Assembly (NCBI RefSeq): GCF_022024055.1
Contig: NZ_CP091788.1
Span: 2,294,001-2,358,000, forward strand
Length of the DNA stretch: 64,000 bases
Origin: Prevotella sp. E2-28
GTDB taxonomy: Bacteria > Bacteroidota > Bacteroidia > Bacteroidales > Bacteroidaceae
Reading direction: 5' to 3'
The translations under genes and the position numbers were made by a program. Numbering within the stretch: position 1 is the stretch's first letter; each line of letters opens with the position of its first letter. Below are positions 37,446-46,210 of the stretch, one piece after another. The notes below the pieces were generated by a model, which had not been told where the DNA came from, did not search any database, and was given only the letters and a program-made list of their open reading frames with translations.

Positions 37446-38561
37446 ATGGCAGAAACAACAAACAGTATTTTACAGAAACTTGACGGCTTGGAAAGCCGAT
37501 TTGAAGAGGTTTCCACCCTCATCACCGACCCTTCTGTGATAGCCGACCAAAACCGTTTCGTGAAGCTGACGAAGGAGTACAAGGATTTGGGTGATATCAT
37601 GGATGCACGAAAAAGATACATCAACTGTCTAAACAGCATCAAGGAGGCCAAGGACATCCTGGCCAACGAAGACGATGCAGAAATGAAAGAGATGGCTCGC
37701 GAGGAGTTGGCTACCAACGAGGCTCTGCAGCCCCAGTTGGAAGAGGAAATTAAAATTGCCCTCATTCCAAAGGATCCTGAGGATGCCAAGAATGTGCAGA
37801 TGGAAATCCGTGCAGGAACTGGTGGCGACGAGGCTTGCCTCTTTGCCGGCGACCTCTTTAAGATGTACAAGAGCTTCTGCGACTCTAAGGGCTGGCAACT
37901 CAGCGTGACCAGCGTCAGCGAGGGTGCTGTTGGTGGCTATAAGGAGATTGACTTCGCCGTGAGCGGAGCCGACGTTTATGGCACATTGAAGTACGAAAGT
38001 GGTGTGCATCGCGTTCAGCGCGTACCTGCCACAGAGACACAGGGCCGTATGCATACCTCTGCGGCTACGGTAGCCGTTCTGCCTGAAGCCGACAAGTTCG
38101 AGGTACACATCAACGAAGGTGAAATCAAATGGGATACCTTCCGTTCTTCTGGTGCCGGTGGTCAGAACGTGAACAAGGTGGAATCAGGTGTACGCCTGCG
38201 CTATATGTGGAAGAACCCCAATACTGGCGAGACCGAGGAAATCCTTATCGAATGTACTGAGACGCGCGACCAGCCAAAGAACAAGGAGCGTGCCCTCTCG
38301 CGCCTGTACACTTTTATATATGATAAGGAGCATCAGAAATACATGGACGATATTGCCAGTCGTCGTAAGACGCTGGTATCTACTGGCGACCGCTCTGCAA
38401 AGATTCGTACCTACAACTTCCCTCAAGGCCGCGTAACCGACCATCGTATTGGCTATACCACCCACGACCTGCAGGGATTCCTGGGCGGCGACATACAGGC
38501 TATGATTGATGCTCTCACCGTGGCCGAGAATGCAGAACGAATGAAAGAAAACGAATTATAA
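37446..38561 (+). CDS. prfA: Peptide chain release factor 1
   Basis: 371 aa. It recognises UAA and UAG and triggers peptide release. The GGQ motif lies in [14 protein letters not shown]; the stop-codon recognition tripeptide region is PATETQGR (PxT form typical of RF1), and the C-terminal [17 protein letters not shown] is standard. It is followed after 43 bases by pyrF; no prmC gene is adjacent. Confidence 0.96.
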   Translation: MAETTNSILQKLDGLESRFEEVSTLITDPSVIADQNRFVKLTKEYKDLGDIMDARKRYINCLNSIKEAKDILANEDDAEMKEMAREELATNEALQPQLEEEIKIALIPKDPEDAKNVQMEIRAGTGGDEACLFAGDLFKMYKSFCDSKGWQLSVTSVSEGAVGGYKEIDFAVSGADVYGTLKYESGVHRVQRVPATETQGRMHTSAATVAVLPEADKFEVHINEGEIKWDTFRSSGAGGQNVNKVESGVRLRYMWKNPNTGETEEILIECTETRDQPKNKERALSRLYTFIYDKEHQKYMDDIASRRKTLVSTGDRSAKIRTYNFPQGRVTDHRIGYTTHDLQGFLGGDIQAMIDALTVAENAERMKENEL

Positions 38562-38571
38562 AAAAAAGTAT

Positions 38572-38590
38572 GTTGCGACTTGGTCGCAAC
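38572..38590 (+). other. Perfect hairpin between prfA and pyrF
   Basis: GTTGCGAC pairs with GTCGCAAC around TTG, ending 14 bases before the pyrF ATG. There is no T-run. It may mark an RNA processing site or modulate pyrF translation. Confidence 0.5.
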
Positions 38591-38604
38591 CAACCATCAA
38601 GAAT

Positions 38605-39432
38605 ATGACACGCCAAGAATTAATTCAGCAGATTAAGCAGAAGCGCTCGTTCCTCTGCGTAGGTTTGGATACCGACCCCAAGAAGATGCCCCAGTGCGTT
38701 TTCGACTTGCACGACCCCATCTTCGAGTTCAATAAAGCCATCATCGATGCCACAGCACCTTATTGCGTGGCCTATAAGCCCAACCTGGCCTTCTACGAGG
38801 CCTATGGCATCAAAGGCATGGAGGCTTTCGTGAAGACCTGCGAGTATATCAAGGAGAACCACCCCCACCACCTGATTATTGCCGATGCAAAGCGTGGTGA
38901 TATAGGTAATACCAGTCAGATGTATGCCCGTACCTTCTTCGAGGAGTACAACATCGACGCCTTGACCGTTGCTCCCTATATGGGCGAGGATTCCGTAACG
39001 CCCTTCCTGCAGTACGAAGGCAAGTGGGTTATCCTGCTGGCCCTCACCAGCAACAAGGGCTCTCACGACTTCCAGCTGATGCAGGATGCTCAGGGCGAGC
39101 GTCTGTTTGAAAAGGTACTGAAGAAGAGTCAGGAATGGGGCAACACAGAAAACATGATGTATGTTGTAGGTGCCACTCAGGGCCAGATGTTCGAAGACAT
39201 CCGCCGCGTGGCTCCCGACCACTTCCTCCTCGTGCCTGGCGTAGGCGCTCAGGGCGGCTCTTTGCAGGAAGTATGCAAATACGGCATGAACAAGGACTGC
39301 GGACTGCTGGTTAACTCCAGCCGTGGCATCATCTATGCCTCTAACGACGACCATTTTGCTGAAGTGGCAGGCAATAAAGCCCGCGAGTTGCAGCAAGAGA
39401 TGGCCGAAGAGCTGGCAAAAGCAGGTCTCTAA
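38605..39432 (+). CDS. pyrF: Orotidine 5'-phosphate decarboxylase (type 2)
   Basis: 275 aa, the longer subfamily. It makes UMP, the last step of de novo pyrimidine synthesis, to which CarAB in this window also contributes. Catalytic motif [12 protein letters not shown] (Lys and two Asp), the phosphate-binding [10 protein letters not shown], and LLVNSSRGI. Second gene after prfA. Confidence 0.95.
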   Translation: MTRQELIQQIKQKRSFLCVGLDTDPKKMPQCVFDLHDPIFEFNKAIIDATAPYCVAYKPNLAFYEAYGIKGMEAFVKTCEYIKENHPHHLIIADAKRGDIGNTSQMYARTFFEEYNIDALTVAPYMGEDSVTPFLQYEGKWVILLALTSNKGSHDFQLMQDAQGERLFEKVLKKSQEWGNTENMMYVVGATQGQMFEDIRRVAPDHFLLVPGVGAQGGSLQEVCKYGMNKDCGLLVNSSRGIIYASNDDHFAEVAGNKARELQQEMAEELAKAGL

Positions 39433-39509
39433 GCGATGCTTGCAGTTAAAAAAATATAAAAGTTTAGAAGAATAACGGGCTTGCAAGGTTCTATGTAATA
39501 GAAAATTAG

Positions 39510-39517
39510 TACCTTTG
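39510..39517 (+). promoter_or_regulatory. -7 element of rplU-rpmA
   Basis: TACCTTTG, about 90 bases before the rplU ATG. This leaves a long structured leader. Confidence 0.7.
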
Positions 39518-39530
39518 CACCCCGAAATGA

Positions 39531-39588
39531 GTCCGTGGAGGCAGGGTTAAGTGTGTACGGACGTGCACCGCCTTACGGAAAAAACCCT
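39531..39588 (+). promoter_or_regulatory. Structured rplU leader, possible pseudoknot
   Basis: CCGTGG-A-GGC (39533-39542) can pair with GCCTTACGG (39570-39578, two G-U pairs, one bulged A). The loop sequence AGGGTT (39543-39548) can pair with AACCCT (39583-39588), making an H-type pseudoknot that ends 18 bases before the rplU start. A competing stem GTCCGT/ACGGAC (39531-39536/39557-39562) is also possible. This is the arrangement expected of a ribosomal-protein leader that autoregulates rplU, which is inference. Confidence 0.55.
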
Positions 39589-39606
39589 ATTTACAAACAA
39601 AATTAA

Positions 39607-39924
39607 ATGTACGCAATTGTAGAAATTCAGGGTCAGCAGTTCAAGGCTGAGGAGGGCAAGAAGCTCTTCGTGCACCACATCAAGGACGTGGAGGCAGGCA
39701 AGACTGTTGAGTTTGACAAAGTGCTGCTCGTAGATGCCGACGGCGCTGTCAAGGTTGGCGCACCCACCGTAGAAGGTGCAAAGGTAGTAGTAGAAGTAGT
39801 GAACCCGCTGGTAAAAGGCGACAAGGTGATTGTCTTCAAGATGAAGCGTCGCAAGGACTCTCGCAAGCGCAACGGTCATCGTGAGCAGTTCACTCAGGTA
39901 GAAGTTAAACAAGTAATCGCTTAA
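39607..39924 (+). CDS. rplU: Large ribosomal subunit protein bL21
   Basis: 105 aa, [20 protein letters not shown] start and [19 protein letters not shown] near the end, typical of L21. Followed after 14 bases by rpmA. Preceded by a structured leader. Confidence 0.96.
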   Translation: MYAIVEIQGQQFKAEEGKKLFVHHIKDVEAGKTVEFDKVLLVDADGAVKVGAPTVEGAKVVVEVVNPLVKGDKVIVFKMKRRKDSRKRNGHREQFTQVEVKQVIA

Positions 39925-39938
39925 GGAGGAACAGCAGT

Positions 39939-40205
39939 ATGGCACATAAGAAAGGTGTAGGTAGTTCTAAGAACGGCCGCGAAAGTGCAGCTCAGCGACT
40001 TGGTGTTAAGATCTGGGGTGGTCAGAAGTGTGTAGCCGGCAACATCATCGTTCGCCAGCGTGGTACAAAGCACAACCCCGGTAATGGTGTTGCTATTGGT
40101 AAAGACGATACTCTCTATGCTCTCATTGATGGCACAGTGAACTTCCACAAGGGTAAGTTCAACAAGAGCGTCGTTTCAGTAATACCCGAGGCTGCTGAAG
40201 CATAA
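39939..40205 (+). CDS. rpmA: Large ribosomal subunit protein bL27
   Basis: 88 aa. [20 protein letters not shown] start (no N-terminal propeptide of the Firmicutes type) and [12 protein letters not shown]. Last gene of the rplU operon, with a strong terminator. Confidence 0.96.
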   Translation: MAHKKGVGSSKNGRESAAQRLGVKIWGGQKCVAGNIIVRQRGTKHNPGNGVAIGKDDTLYALIDGTVNFHKGKFNKSVVSVIPEAAEA

Positions 40206-40242
40206 AACTTACAAACAAACACTTATTCCAAACAAACAACAG

Positions 40243-40280
40243 AACCCTGCCTTTCGAGGCAGGGTTTCTGCTTTTTATTT
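40243..40280 (+). terminator. Terminator of rplU-rpmA
   Basis: AACCCTGCCT pairs with AGGCAGGGTT around a TTCG tetraloop, followed after a few bases by CTTTTTATTT. Confidence 0.9.
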
Positions 40281-40282
40281 AT

Positions 40283-40313
40283 CGTCCCGTTCTTCCTGCG
40301 GATTCATCCGCAG
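40283..40313 (+). repeat. REP-like palindrome, copy 1
   Basis: A CGTCCCGTTCTTCC head followed by the hairpin CTGCGGAT-TC-ATCCGCAG. Same orientation as copies 2 and 3. Confidence 0.7.
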
Positions 40314-40321
40314 CCTAAAAC

Positions 40322-40353
40322 CGTCCCGTTCCTTCCTGCGGATTTCATCCGCA
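40322..40353 (+). repeat. REP-like palindrome, copy 2
   Basis: A CGTCCCGTTCCTTCC head followed by the hairpin TGCGGAT-TTC-ATCCGCA, nine bases after copy 1. Confidence 0.7.
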
Positions 40354-40365
40354 CCTCCTCTCCTT

Positions 40366-41388
40366 TCACCTCTCAACCAGCAATCGTCCAATCTCATTCA
40401 AGGCCACGAATCTGTACCGCTGTGATGTAACGGGAACTGGATGATAACTATAGTGCTTAGCCTCGGCCTTCCGTCGCAAAGTTTCCTCTGTCGCCTTCAT
40501 CACAACCTGATTGACAAAAGCGCTCCCCTCAGGCTCCAGCAGCAATAACTTACCTTTCGAACAAGCCTCGAAATAGACCCCACCCGGTTTATAAAAACGC
40601 TCATGGGGCGCCCCCTCCTTTGGAAAGCCGTCGTTCAGCAGCACCACTAACGGGAATCCCCTTTCGCGCACCATTCTGGCTATTTTCCGCTCACCTTTAC
40701 TAATCGCCGCCGTATAGGTCACCGCCCCATTATGCGCTGCCGCCAATACCGATTGCAGCCGTTCGTCTATTTGATCCTCGCTGGCTTCACGACTCATTTC
40801 CACCAATTGCCTTTCAGGCCAGTCCAACAAGAAGTGGTTACCCATAGACGTAAACTGCAACCCACACACCTCCGTCTTGCGATGCATCCTGAAGAGGTCA
40901 GGATTCTGCCTACGCTGCCAAGCACGTTCCGCGTTGGCTTTCACATATTCTATCATGGCGTGCAGTTGTCCTTTGTGCGTCAGCACACGATAAAATGGCG
41001 GTGCGTCATACAAGTTCTCTACAAACCCCAGTTTGCGTGCTTCCCCTTTGCACCCTTGCATATAGCCGCGTACCACCTGTCTGATGCTACGCGTCATTGT
41101 TCGCTGCACCTGAAGCACCATGTGATGATGGTCAGGCATCACCTTGTCAGCAAGGATCTTTATTTCAGGACACAACTCCAACAACCTTCGCTGCTGATTG
41201 ATGAGAGCCCAACCAATCGGAGTCTTTTCTATGACAGCCTCCGAACCATTATGCGTCAGCTTACCAAACAACGCCTGTCGAGAATTGGCCACCATCGTTA
41301 CATGTACGATGCATGGTTTGCGCCATGCTCCAGGCTCCAACCACGTATGCGTCTCGTTCTTCGGTGTGTTTGCGTTCTCGTTTATCAT
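40366..41388 (-). CDS. IS200/RAYT-like (Y1 HUH) protein with C-terminal Rossmann/SLOG-like domain
   Basis: 340 aa. The N-terminal half (about 20-170) has the Y1-transposase pattern: HVTMVANSRQALFG strand, HUH-type motif PDHHHMVL (H87, H89), basic helix, and the likely nucleophile Y148 in AMIEYVKANAERAW. The C-terminal half (about 205-335) has NGAVTYTAAISKGE, RGFPLVVLLNDGFP and YKPGGVYFEACSKGKLLLLEP, and is shared with the fragment at the left edge. Classical RAYT proteins end after the Y1 domain, so the tail is an extra module. REP-like hairpins flank the gene. It has its own promoter (41453-41460). A domesticated DNA-processing role is inferred; no terminal repeats of a simple insertion sequence are seen. 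Confidence 0.75.
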   Translation of the reverse strand: MINENANTPKNETHTWLEPGAWRKPCIVHVTMVANSRQALFGKLTHNGSEAVIEKTPIGWALINQQRRLLELCPEIKILADKVMPDHHHMVLQVQRTMTRSIRQVVRGYMQGCKGEARKLGFVENLYDAPPFYRVLTHKGQLHAMIEYVKANAERAWQRRQNPDLFRMHRKTEVCGLQFTSMGNHFLLDWPERQLVEMSREASEDQIDERLQSVLAAAHNGAVTYTAAISKGERKIARMVRERGFPLVVLLNDGFPKEGAPHERFYKPGGVYFEACSKGKLLLLEPEGSAFVNQVVMKATEETLRRKAEAKHYSYHPVPVTSQRYRFVALNEIGRLLVER

Positions 41389-41452
41389 TTACAAAATAGA
41401 ATTTTGCAGTCAAGCAACAGGACATCCAGCCCGCCGCTGCAATAACAGTCCG

Positions 41453-41460
41453 CAAAGGTA
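41453..41460 (-). promoter_or_regulatory. -7 element of the Y1-like gene
   Basis: Minus-strand TACCTTTG, about 65 bases before the ATG at 41388. Confidence 0.6.
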
Positions 41461-41550
41461 ATCATTATTTCACAAACCTTTTGCGAAAAAGCAAAATATT
41501 ATTTAGTACCCGTTCTTTTTCCGCATAGTTCCGTCCCTTCCCTAACAGTT

Positions 41551-41580
41551 CCGTTCCTTCCCTGCGGATTTCATCCGCAC
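41551..41580 (+). repeat. REP-like palindrome, copy 3
   Basis: A CCGTTCCTTCC head followed by TGCGGAT-TTC-ATCCGCA, same orientation as copies 1 and 2, on the other side of the Y1-like gene. A head-only remnant lies at 41531-41543. Confidence 0.7.
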
Positions 41581-41581
41581 C

Positions 41582-41788
41582 TTACAACTCTTCCCTTTCG
41601 CGCTTTTCACGTTTCTCAATCCTATGCTCATCCAGATAAAAGCCCGCCATAATAGCTATCAGAACAATCACCACAGCTATTGTCCACCATCCAAGCGTAT
41701 ATACAAGAGCCGAAACAACGAGAAAGCCCAGTATACACTTACCCGTCTTCGTATTAAATAACAGCCATAGCAATACAAATCCATCCAT
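41582..41788 (-). CDS. Small membrane protein, unknown
   Basis: 68 aa. Two hydrophobic spans (about 17-32 and 34-52), followed by a strongly charged tail (DEHRIEKREKREREEL). Its stop abuts REP-like copy 3. No recognised family; it lies between the Y1-like gene and the PLD operon, and may be cargo or a bystander. Confidence 0.5.
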   Translation of the reverse strand: MDGFVLLWLLFNTKTGKCILGFLVVSALVYTLGWWTIAVVIVLIAIMAGFYLDEHRIEKREKREREEL

Positions 41789-41872
41789 ATTGTTATCGTT
41801 TTATACTTTTGATAAAGCAACTGCGAGACGCTTGCCTGTCCCTTGTGTTCTTCGTGTGTTCTTTTTGAGTTT

Positions 41873-44479
41873 CTACTTGTTAGAAGGCTTTACTTGTAAT
41901 AATCTCTGAGAGTCATAGAGGAAAAGATAGTCAGGACAATATTCCCCTCTCATTTTGTTATACCTATAGGCCATAGTAAGAGGTACGGCCATGTTGGGCT
42001 TGATACGTTTGAGATGAACATACCCAAACATATCTGACCAGAGTAAGCACCCTTTTGGATACAATATGTTGTCATCGGCGAGCAGAGCCACATTGTCGTG
42101 GATATACTGCTCCATGTTAGCTTTATCGAATCCGTCAAGCTCTTGAATGGCTCTGTCTAATCGTTTGAAAACACTTACTGGCGTATTCTCATCAATTTTC
42201 GTTTCAAGAGCCTTTCGTATAGTCATTAGAGACACAGCTTTATAATTTGATGCCCATTCTTTGTAGTCACGATTACCCATATTTATCCAGTCACAAATTG
42301 AGAATACAGCAAGACATAGTTCAAAAGCGTACTGCTTGTAGGACTCATCCTTTTTCTTTATGATATTGTTCTCTTCTTCCAACACAGTAGACTTCATCAG
42401 ATATAATGCAAAAAGAGAGGTCAGGCGGTAGCAATATTCCGTAGCTGTTTTTCGATACGTAGCTGACCTTTTCAAATATATAAGTGAATGCTCTTCGTTT
42501 CCACCAGTGTCGAGAGTGTACCTATAGCTGAAAGTCCTATAAAGAAAGAAAATGGCAGTCATATATTTCTTCAATGACTCCATCAGATGGATATCATTGT
42601 GAACTGTCTTGCTTGACAATGCAACACTTTCAAGATGTGTAATGTATTTATCATACATCTTGTAGATCCTTTGTTCTGTCTCTAAAACTTTTTTTTGAGA
42701 TTTAACAGCAGTCTTTTGGGACTTTACTTTCTCCCTACCTTCAGATTTCCGAACATCTTCCGTTTCTTCTTCATCAATATCCTCATCCTCTTTCTCTTTT
42801 GAGCTTCTGGAGATATATGATATCATACTGTCAAACAGCATTGAAGACTGGGATGCCGTTTTCTCTCCTTTACGCATACTCCTGTCGCCAGTAATACCTG
42901 TACCGTCATCTTTCAAATAATCGTCAACAGAACTAAAAGTGTGACCGTCTTTGTCCTCAGTCGTTTTCTCGACAATGGTTTCAGAACTACTCTTTGCAGA
43001 CATCTTTGTTTCCGCATCATTTAGGATTTGCTCTATAAATCTAAGAACCTCCCCATTTATGAACTTACCAGACTCTATTTCACGATACCTTTTCCGTTTA
43101 TATTCAGATTCTGGAGATGGATTATTAACTTCCATAATCTCGGTAGGTATAACAAATTGTCGGTTGGAAATTAGCTCTCCTTTCCTATTTGTTATTTCGA
43201 CATAAAGCGGATTTATTGGGTCTTTAAAAGTACCATAGACTTTGCTGATTTCAGGTTTAATTCTCTTTTGTACAACATGTAGAGGTTTACGATTACCAGA
43301 ATAGAAAGTTATGGTCACATCAACAACATCTGCAGAATTGTCTATAGTGAGATTGTAGTTGTTATACAAATAAGCGGCTTCCTTAACCCATAGAGTAATT
43401 GGCACACGACTACTTTTGTCGTCCTTTTTTCCTGTTTGTTCGATTTCATTGGGCCCAACAGGTTCTGACAGGGTAAATCCTGTCATCTTGAAATAATCTA
43501 TAGTAGCAGATTTGAATCCGACACTGGCCTCGTGGTTTGTTGGCATACCCCCAGGGATGCCAAATGCAGCTACAGATGCGTTAGCACTTCCGCATAGCAT
43601 ATAATGATTATACTCTCCATCAAAGAAAAAACACTTTGAATGGAAGTATTCTTGGTATTTTTGCCCCGAATTTTTAGAGATTTTGTCCCATTTATACAGC
43701 CTTACATAATCAGGAATATTACTTGGCTTAGGCAAAGATCCAAAACCTTCTTCTATAATAAGTCGAATCTCTGATGGCTTATATTGATTATACAAAGTTT
43801 TTATGAGTTCGGCTTTACTATCATAGAATGGCGACATGACAGTTATTGTCTTTATGGTGTCGTCACTTATCCATTCTGTGCATTGGTTATAGAGAGAAGT
43901 GAACTGATTAGTGAAGAATCTAATACTTTCCTCCCCAATGAAATGCTCTGCAGCAGGTTCATTATAATCATTTTTGAGAAGATCGCAGTTTGCTTCTATA
44001 GAGTAGATAATATTGTCGGCCTCTTCTCCAAGTCCTTGATAGAGGCTCTTCAAATAGCTCCAAACGTTACGTATGAATGGATATGCTGGGCTTTCTATAC
44101 TTTCAACCATAACAGGCGACCATACTTCGAGGTTTTTACCATGTCCCATAACTGTTAGATTACCTGATCCAACAAGAACCAAGACACTTTCCCTACCTGC
44201 ATAAAACTGTATTTTGGGATGAAAAGCCCCCTTCATCTTATAACCATGTAGGCTGAAGTCTAAAGGTTTTCTTCCACTGAAAGCTTTACTGAACTTCAAT
44301 AATTGGTCCGAAAGACAATCTGAATCAACTAAAGCAGAAACGAAGTTGATGCCTTTGGCTGATAAAGACCGCAGCAATTGTATTTCCCAATAATAGAGAT
44401 TTATTGAGAACGATGTCATCAGGGCTGAATGGAACTTTCCAGATGGAATCTCTTTTATAAGTTGTCTTTGGTCTATCAT
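41873..44479 (-). CDS. Phospholipase-D-fold protein with long C-terminal extension; candidate effector nuclease
   Basis: 868 aa. The N-terminal ~330 residues carry two HxK...N half-sites of the PLD/Tdp1 superfamily: H87-K89 in AFHPKIQF with N107 in GSGNLT and E118, and H280-K282 in YFHSKCFFF with N300 in GSANAS and E317 in NHEAS. There is no signal peptide or membrane span, so a cytoplasmic nuclease or phosphodiesterase is likelier than a lipid enzyme. A beta-rich middle part (360-480), a charged low-complexity linker (500-600) and a helical C-terminal domain (610-868) have no recognised match. It overlaps the 511-aa gene by 4 bases (ATGA), so the two act together. AT-rich by eye compared with flanking genes. 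Confidence 0.75.
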   Translation of the reverse strand: MIDQRQLIKEIPSGKFHSALMTSFSINLYYWEIQLLRSLSAKGINFVSALVDSDCLSDQLLKFSKAFSGRKPLDFSLHGYKMKGAFHPKIQFYAGRESVLVLVGSGNLTVMGHGKNLEVWSPVMVESIESPAYPFIRNVWSYLKSLYQGLGEEADNIIYSIEANCDLLKNDYNEPAAEHFIGEESIRFFTNQFTSLYNQCTEWISDDTIKTITVMSPFYDSKAELIKTLYNQYKPSEIRLIIEEGFGSLPKPSNIPDYVRLYKWDKISKNSGQKYQEYFHSKCFFFDGEYNHYMLCGSANASVAAFGIPGGMPTNHEASVGFKSATIDYFKMTGFTLSEPVGPNEIEQTGKKDDKSSRVPITLWVKEAAYLYNNYNLTIDNSADVVDVTITFYSGNRKPLHVVQKRIKPEISKVYGTFKDPINPLYVEITNRKGELISNRQFVIPTEIMEVNNPSPESEYKRKRYREIESGKFINGEVLRFIEQILNDAETKMSAKSSSETIVEKTTEDKDGHTFSSVDDYLKDDGTGITGDRSMRKGEKTASQSSMLFDSMISYISRSSKEKEDEDIDEEETEDVRKSEGREKVKSQKTAVKSQKKVLETEQRIYKMYDKYITHLESVALSSKTVHNDIHLMESLKKYMTAIFFLYRTFSYRYTLDTGGNEEHSLIYLKRSATYRKTATEYCYRLTSLFALYLMKSTVLEEENNIIKKKDESYKQYAFELCLAVFSICDWINMGNRDYKEWASNYKAVSLMTIRKALETKIDENTPVSVFKRLDRAIQELDGFDKANMEQYIHDNVALLADDNILYPKGCLLWSDMFGYVHLKRIKPNMAVPLTMAYRYNKMRGEYCPDYLFLYDSQRLLQVKPSNK

Positions 44480-46011
44480 TGCTTCATTAGAATTTTGGTT
44501 CCACGTTCAGTTAATGTATAGCAATCCCCAATACGCTCAATCCACTTTATATCTTCTATGTATTGCAAGACATTCTGCAAACGAGGCGAAGTCCTTATCG
44601 GGTCTGGCCGTCTCAGTTGCCATATCAGTCCGTCATCAACCATATAGTTGTGAACAATCCCTTGACCGATAGAAGACTTAGAATAGGAACTTCGCAGGTG
44701 GTCATTAATAGCCGAATAAATGCAATCCTCTGCAAACAACCAGTCACACTTTTTGTTTTCATCGCCAACCAGCCTTAACAAGAGTGAGGGGGCAAATCCT
44801 GGATGATGTATATCGTATATGTCATTCGCGTACTCCAACAACTTGTTTATATGTTTGTTTATTGCCTTAAATAAGGCCAATAGCAACCGCGAAGCAACAT
44901 ATACTACAGCTCCATAATTCTTATCTTTATAGCATAATTGCAATTCCTCATATAGCTCGTATATGGAATAGGAGTAAATAGCTGGATTACTGTAGTCATT
45001 GTATTCTCTTTCAAGCCTTTCAAGTACTGTATCCAGTGGCTGTGGCTCTTCAGTAGTAGAATATAATAGAGCGAAGTGATGTGCTTCGTATGCTGAATGT
45101 GACAACTCGTTCAATTCATACAGGAACCATGACAATTGCTCTTCTGTCACATCCAAGTTGGAGTCTAATGCGGTCAGGAAATTGGACTTTAAGAAAGAAA
45201 GGACGAATTGTCTTCTGTCAACTCTGGCTCCGTCGTTCTGAATGTATTTGAGCAGAAGCTTAATGGTAGATATTCTGTGGCAGATGTCATTACCTGTAAT
45301 ATCTTGTCTTTCTGGCTTGCTGAATATCTTTTCGTATTCCTTCAACTCTTCCTCGTTGTCAATAATATGAAGGGCAAGATTTTTAAACATGCCAAGTTTT
45401 TCTCGGCTAATATACCCAGAACTAATTGATTCCCAAAACAGGTCCTCTTGCTCCTTGGAAAGAGACTGCCTGAAAATTTCACATAAATGCAATCCTTCAG
45501 ACGTTACCCTATATGTGAAGTGGTTTGCATCAGGTATGTAGATTAACTTCAACTGGGTCATGACTCCAATGAAATATTGGCCAAAAACACCTAATCTATT
45601 CTGCCAATAGACCTTTGGTTTATTCTCTATGTCAGCTCCCTCTGCCAGATTCAGCACTTCCGAGTTGATATTCCTTTGGGCGAAGATACTTCCACTAACG
45701 CCATTAACTTGAGGATAATTGAATTGCATTAAGTAAGCAAGTAGCAATTCTCCACGCCTGATAAACTTGATTTGTTCCTTGGGATTATCAATCTTTGACG
45801 GATAGGTTGCCTGTAGTCTTTCTGCAATGAAAGTCATCAGCCAACAAAAGAAGCCATTATACCGAATGCGCACTGTCATGTTTGTAACGCCTTTAATCAT
45901 ATTGTCATATATGACGACGCTACTATTCTGCACGGCAAGAGGATCACGGCCCATTTTACTTATTGTTTCAGCTCCCCAGAAAGGGAATGGTTTATTGCTT
46001 GCTTCGTACAT
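44476..46011 (-). CDS. 511-aa protein of unknown function, partner of the PLD-fold protein
   Basis: 511 aa, soluble, largely helical. The N-terminal part (about 35-110) has NMTVRIRYNGFFCWLMTFIAERL and an FIRRGELLLAYLMQ helix. The middle has repeated long helices; the C-terminal ~60 residues (LQNVLQYIEDIKWIERIGDCYTLTERGTKIL) look like a winged helix. No Walker, nuclease or methylase motif was found. First gene of a two-gene operon with the PLD-fold gene. A sensor or regulator of the nuclease is a reasonable guess; I do not recognise the family. Confidence 0.7.
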   Translation of the reverse strand: MYEASNKPFPFWGAETISKMGRDPLAVQNSSVVIYDNMIKGVTNMTVRIRYNGFFCWLMTFIAERLQATYPSKIDNPKEQIKFIRRGELLLAYLMQFNYPQVNGVSGSIFAQRNINSEVLNLAEGADIENKPKVYWQNRLGVFGQYFIGVMTQLKLIYIPDANHFTYRVTSEGLHLCEIFRQSLSKEQEDLFWESISSGYISREKLGMFKNLALHIIDNEEELKEYEKIFSKPERQDITGNDICHRISTIKLLLKYIQNDGARVDRRQFVLSFLKSNFLTALDSNLDVTEEQLSWFLYELNELSHSAYEAHHFALLYSTTEEPQPLDTVLERLEREYNDYSNPAIYSYSIYELYEELQLCYKDKNYGAVVYVASRLLLALFKAINKHINKLLEYANDIYDIHHPGFAPSLLLRLVGDENKKCDWLFAEDCIYSAINDHLRSSYSKSSIGQGIVHNYMVDDGLIWQLRRPDPIRTSPRLQNVLQYIEDIKWIERIGDCYTLTERGTKILMKQ

Positions 46012-46043
46012 AAGATGCTATTTTTATATTCCAAAGAATGAAA

Positions 46044-46178
46044 TCATATTATTCCCCAAATCCGTGGCTTGTTTTGACAGACATCCACAGGACATGAGCT
46101 TTTGCCAATCTTTACCCAATCCTCGCGAAAACTGGGATTTGTTAGTATGTAAACATAGCCAGGTTCTTTGTTACTCAT
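46044..46178 (-). pseudogene. Remnant of a GIY-YIG (T5orf172-like) nuclease gene
   Basis: A 44-codon frame starting at 46178 reads MSNKEPGYVYILTNPSFRED, then WVKIGKSSCPVDV, and stops soon after at 46044. The GYVYILTNP and WVKIGKS parts are the start of a GIY-YIG/T5orf172 nuclease domain; the rest of the domain (about 60 or more residues with the catalytic Arg and Glu) is missing. A TACTTTTG promoter element precedes it, 25 bases from the ATG. The break point lies just before the 511-aa gene. Confidence 0.6.
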
Positions 46179-46202
46179 ATTATCTTAATAACGATTGTTG
46201 TG

Positions 46203-46210
46203 CAAAAGTA
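46203..46210 (-). promoter_or_regulatory. -7 element driving the GIY-YIG remnant and PLD operon
   Basis: Minus-strand TACTTTTG. It is the only convincing promoter upstream of the 511-aa gene, so that operon probably depends on it. Confidence 0.6.

Noticed and set aside
38620..39486. 288-codon minus-strand frame opposite pyrF
   Set aside because: Shadow of pyrF, which has all family motifs.
40366..41388. Intact simple insertion sequence
   Set aside because: No terminal inverted repeats or target duplications were seen; the flanking hairpins are in direct orientation and REP-like.
41873..44479. Cardiolipin synthase or other lipid PLD
   Set aside because: No membrane spans or signal, HKN spacing closer to nuclease/Tdp1-like sites, and an ATGA-coupled unknown partner.
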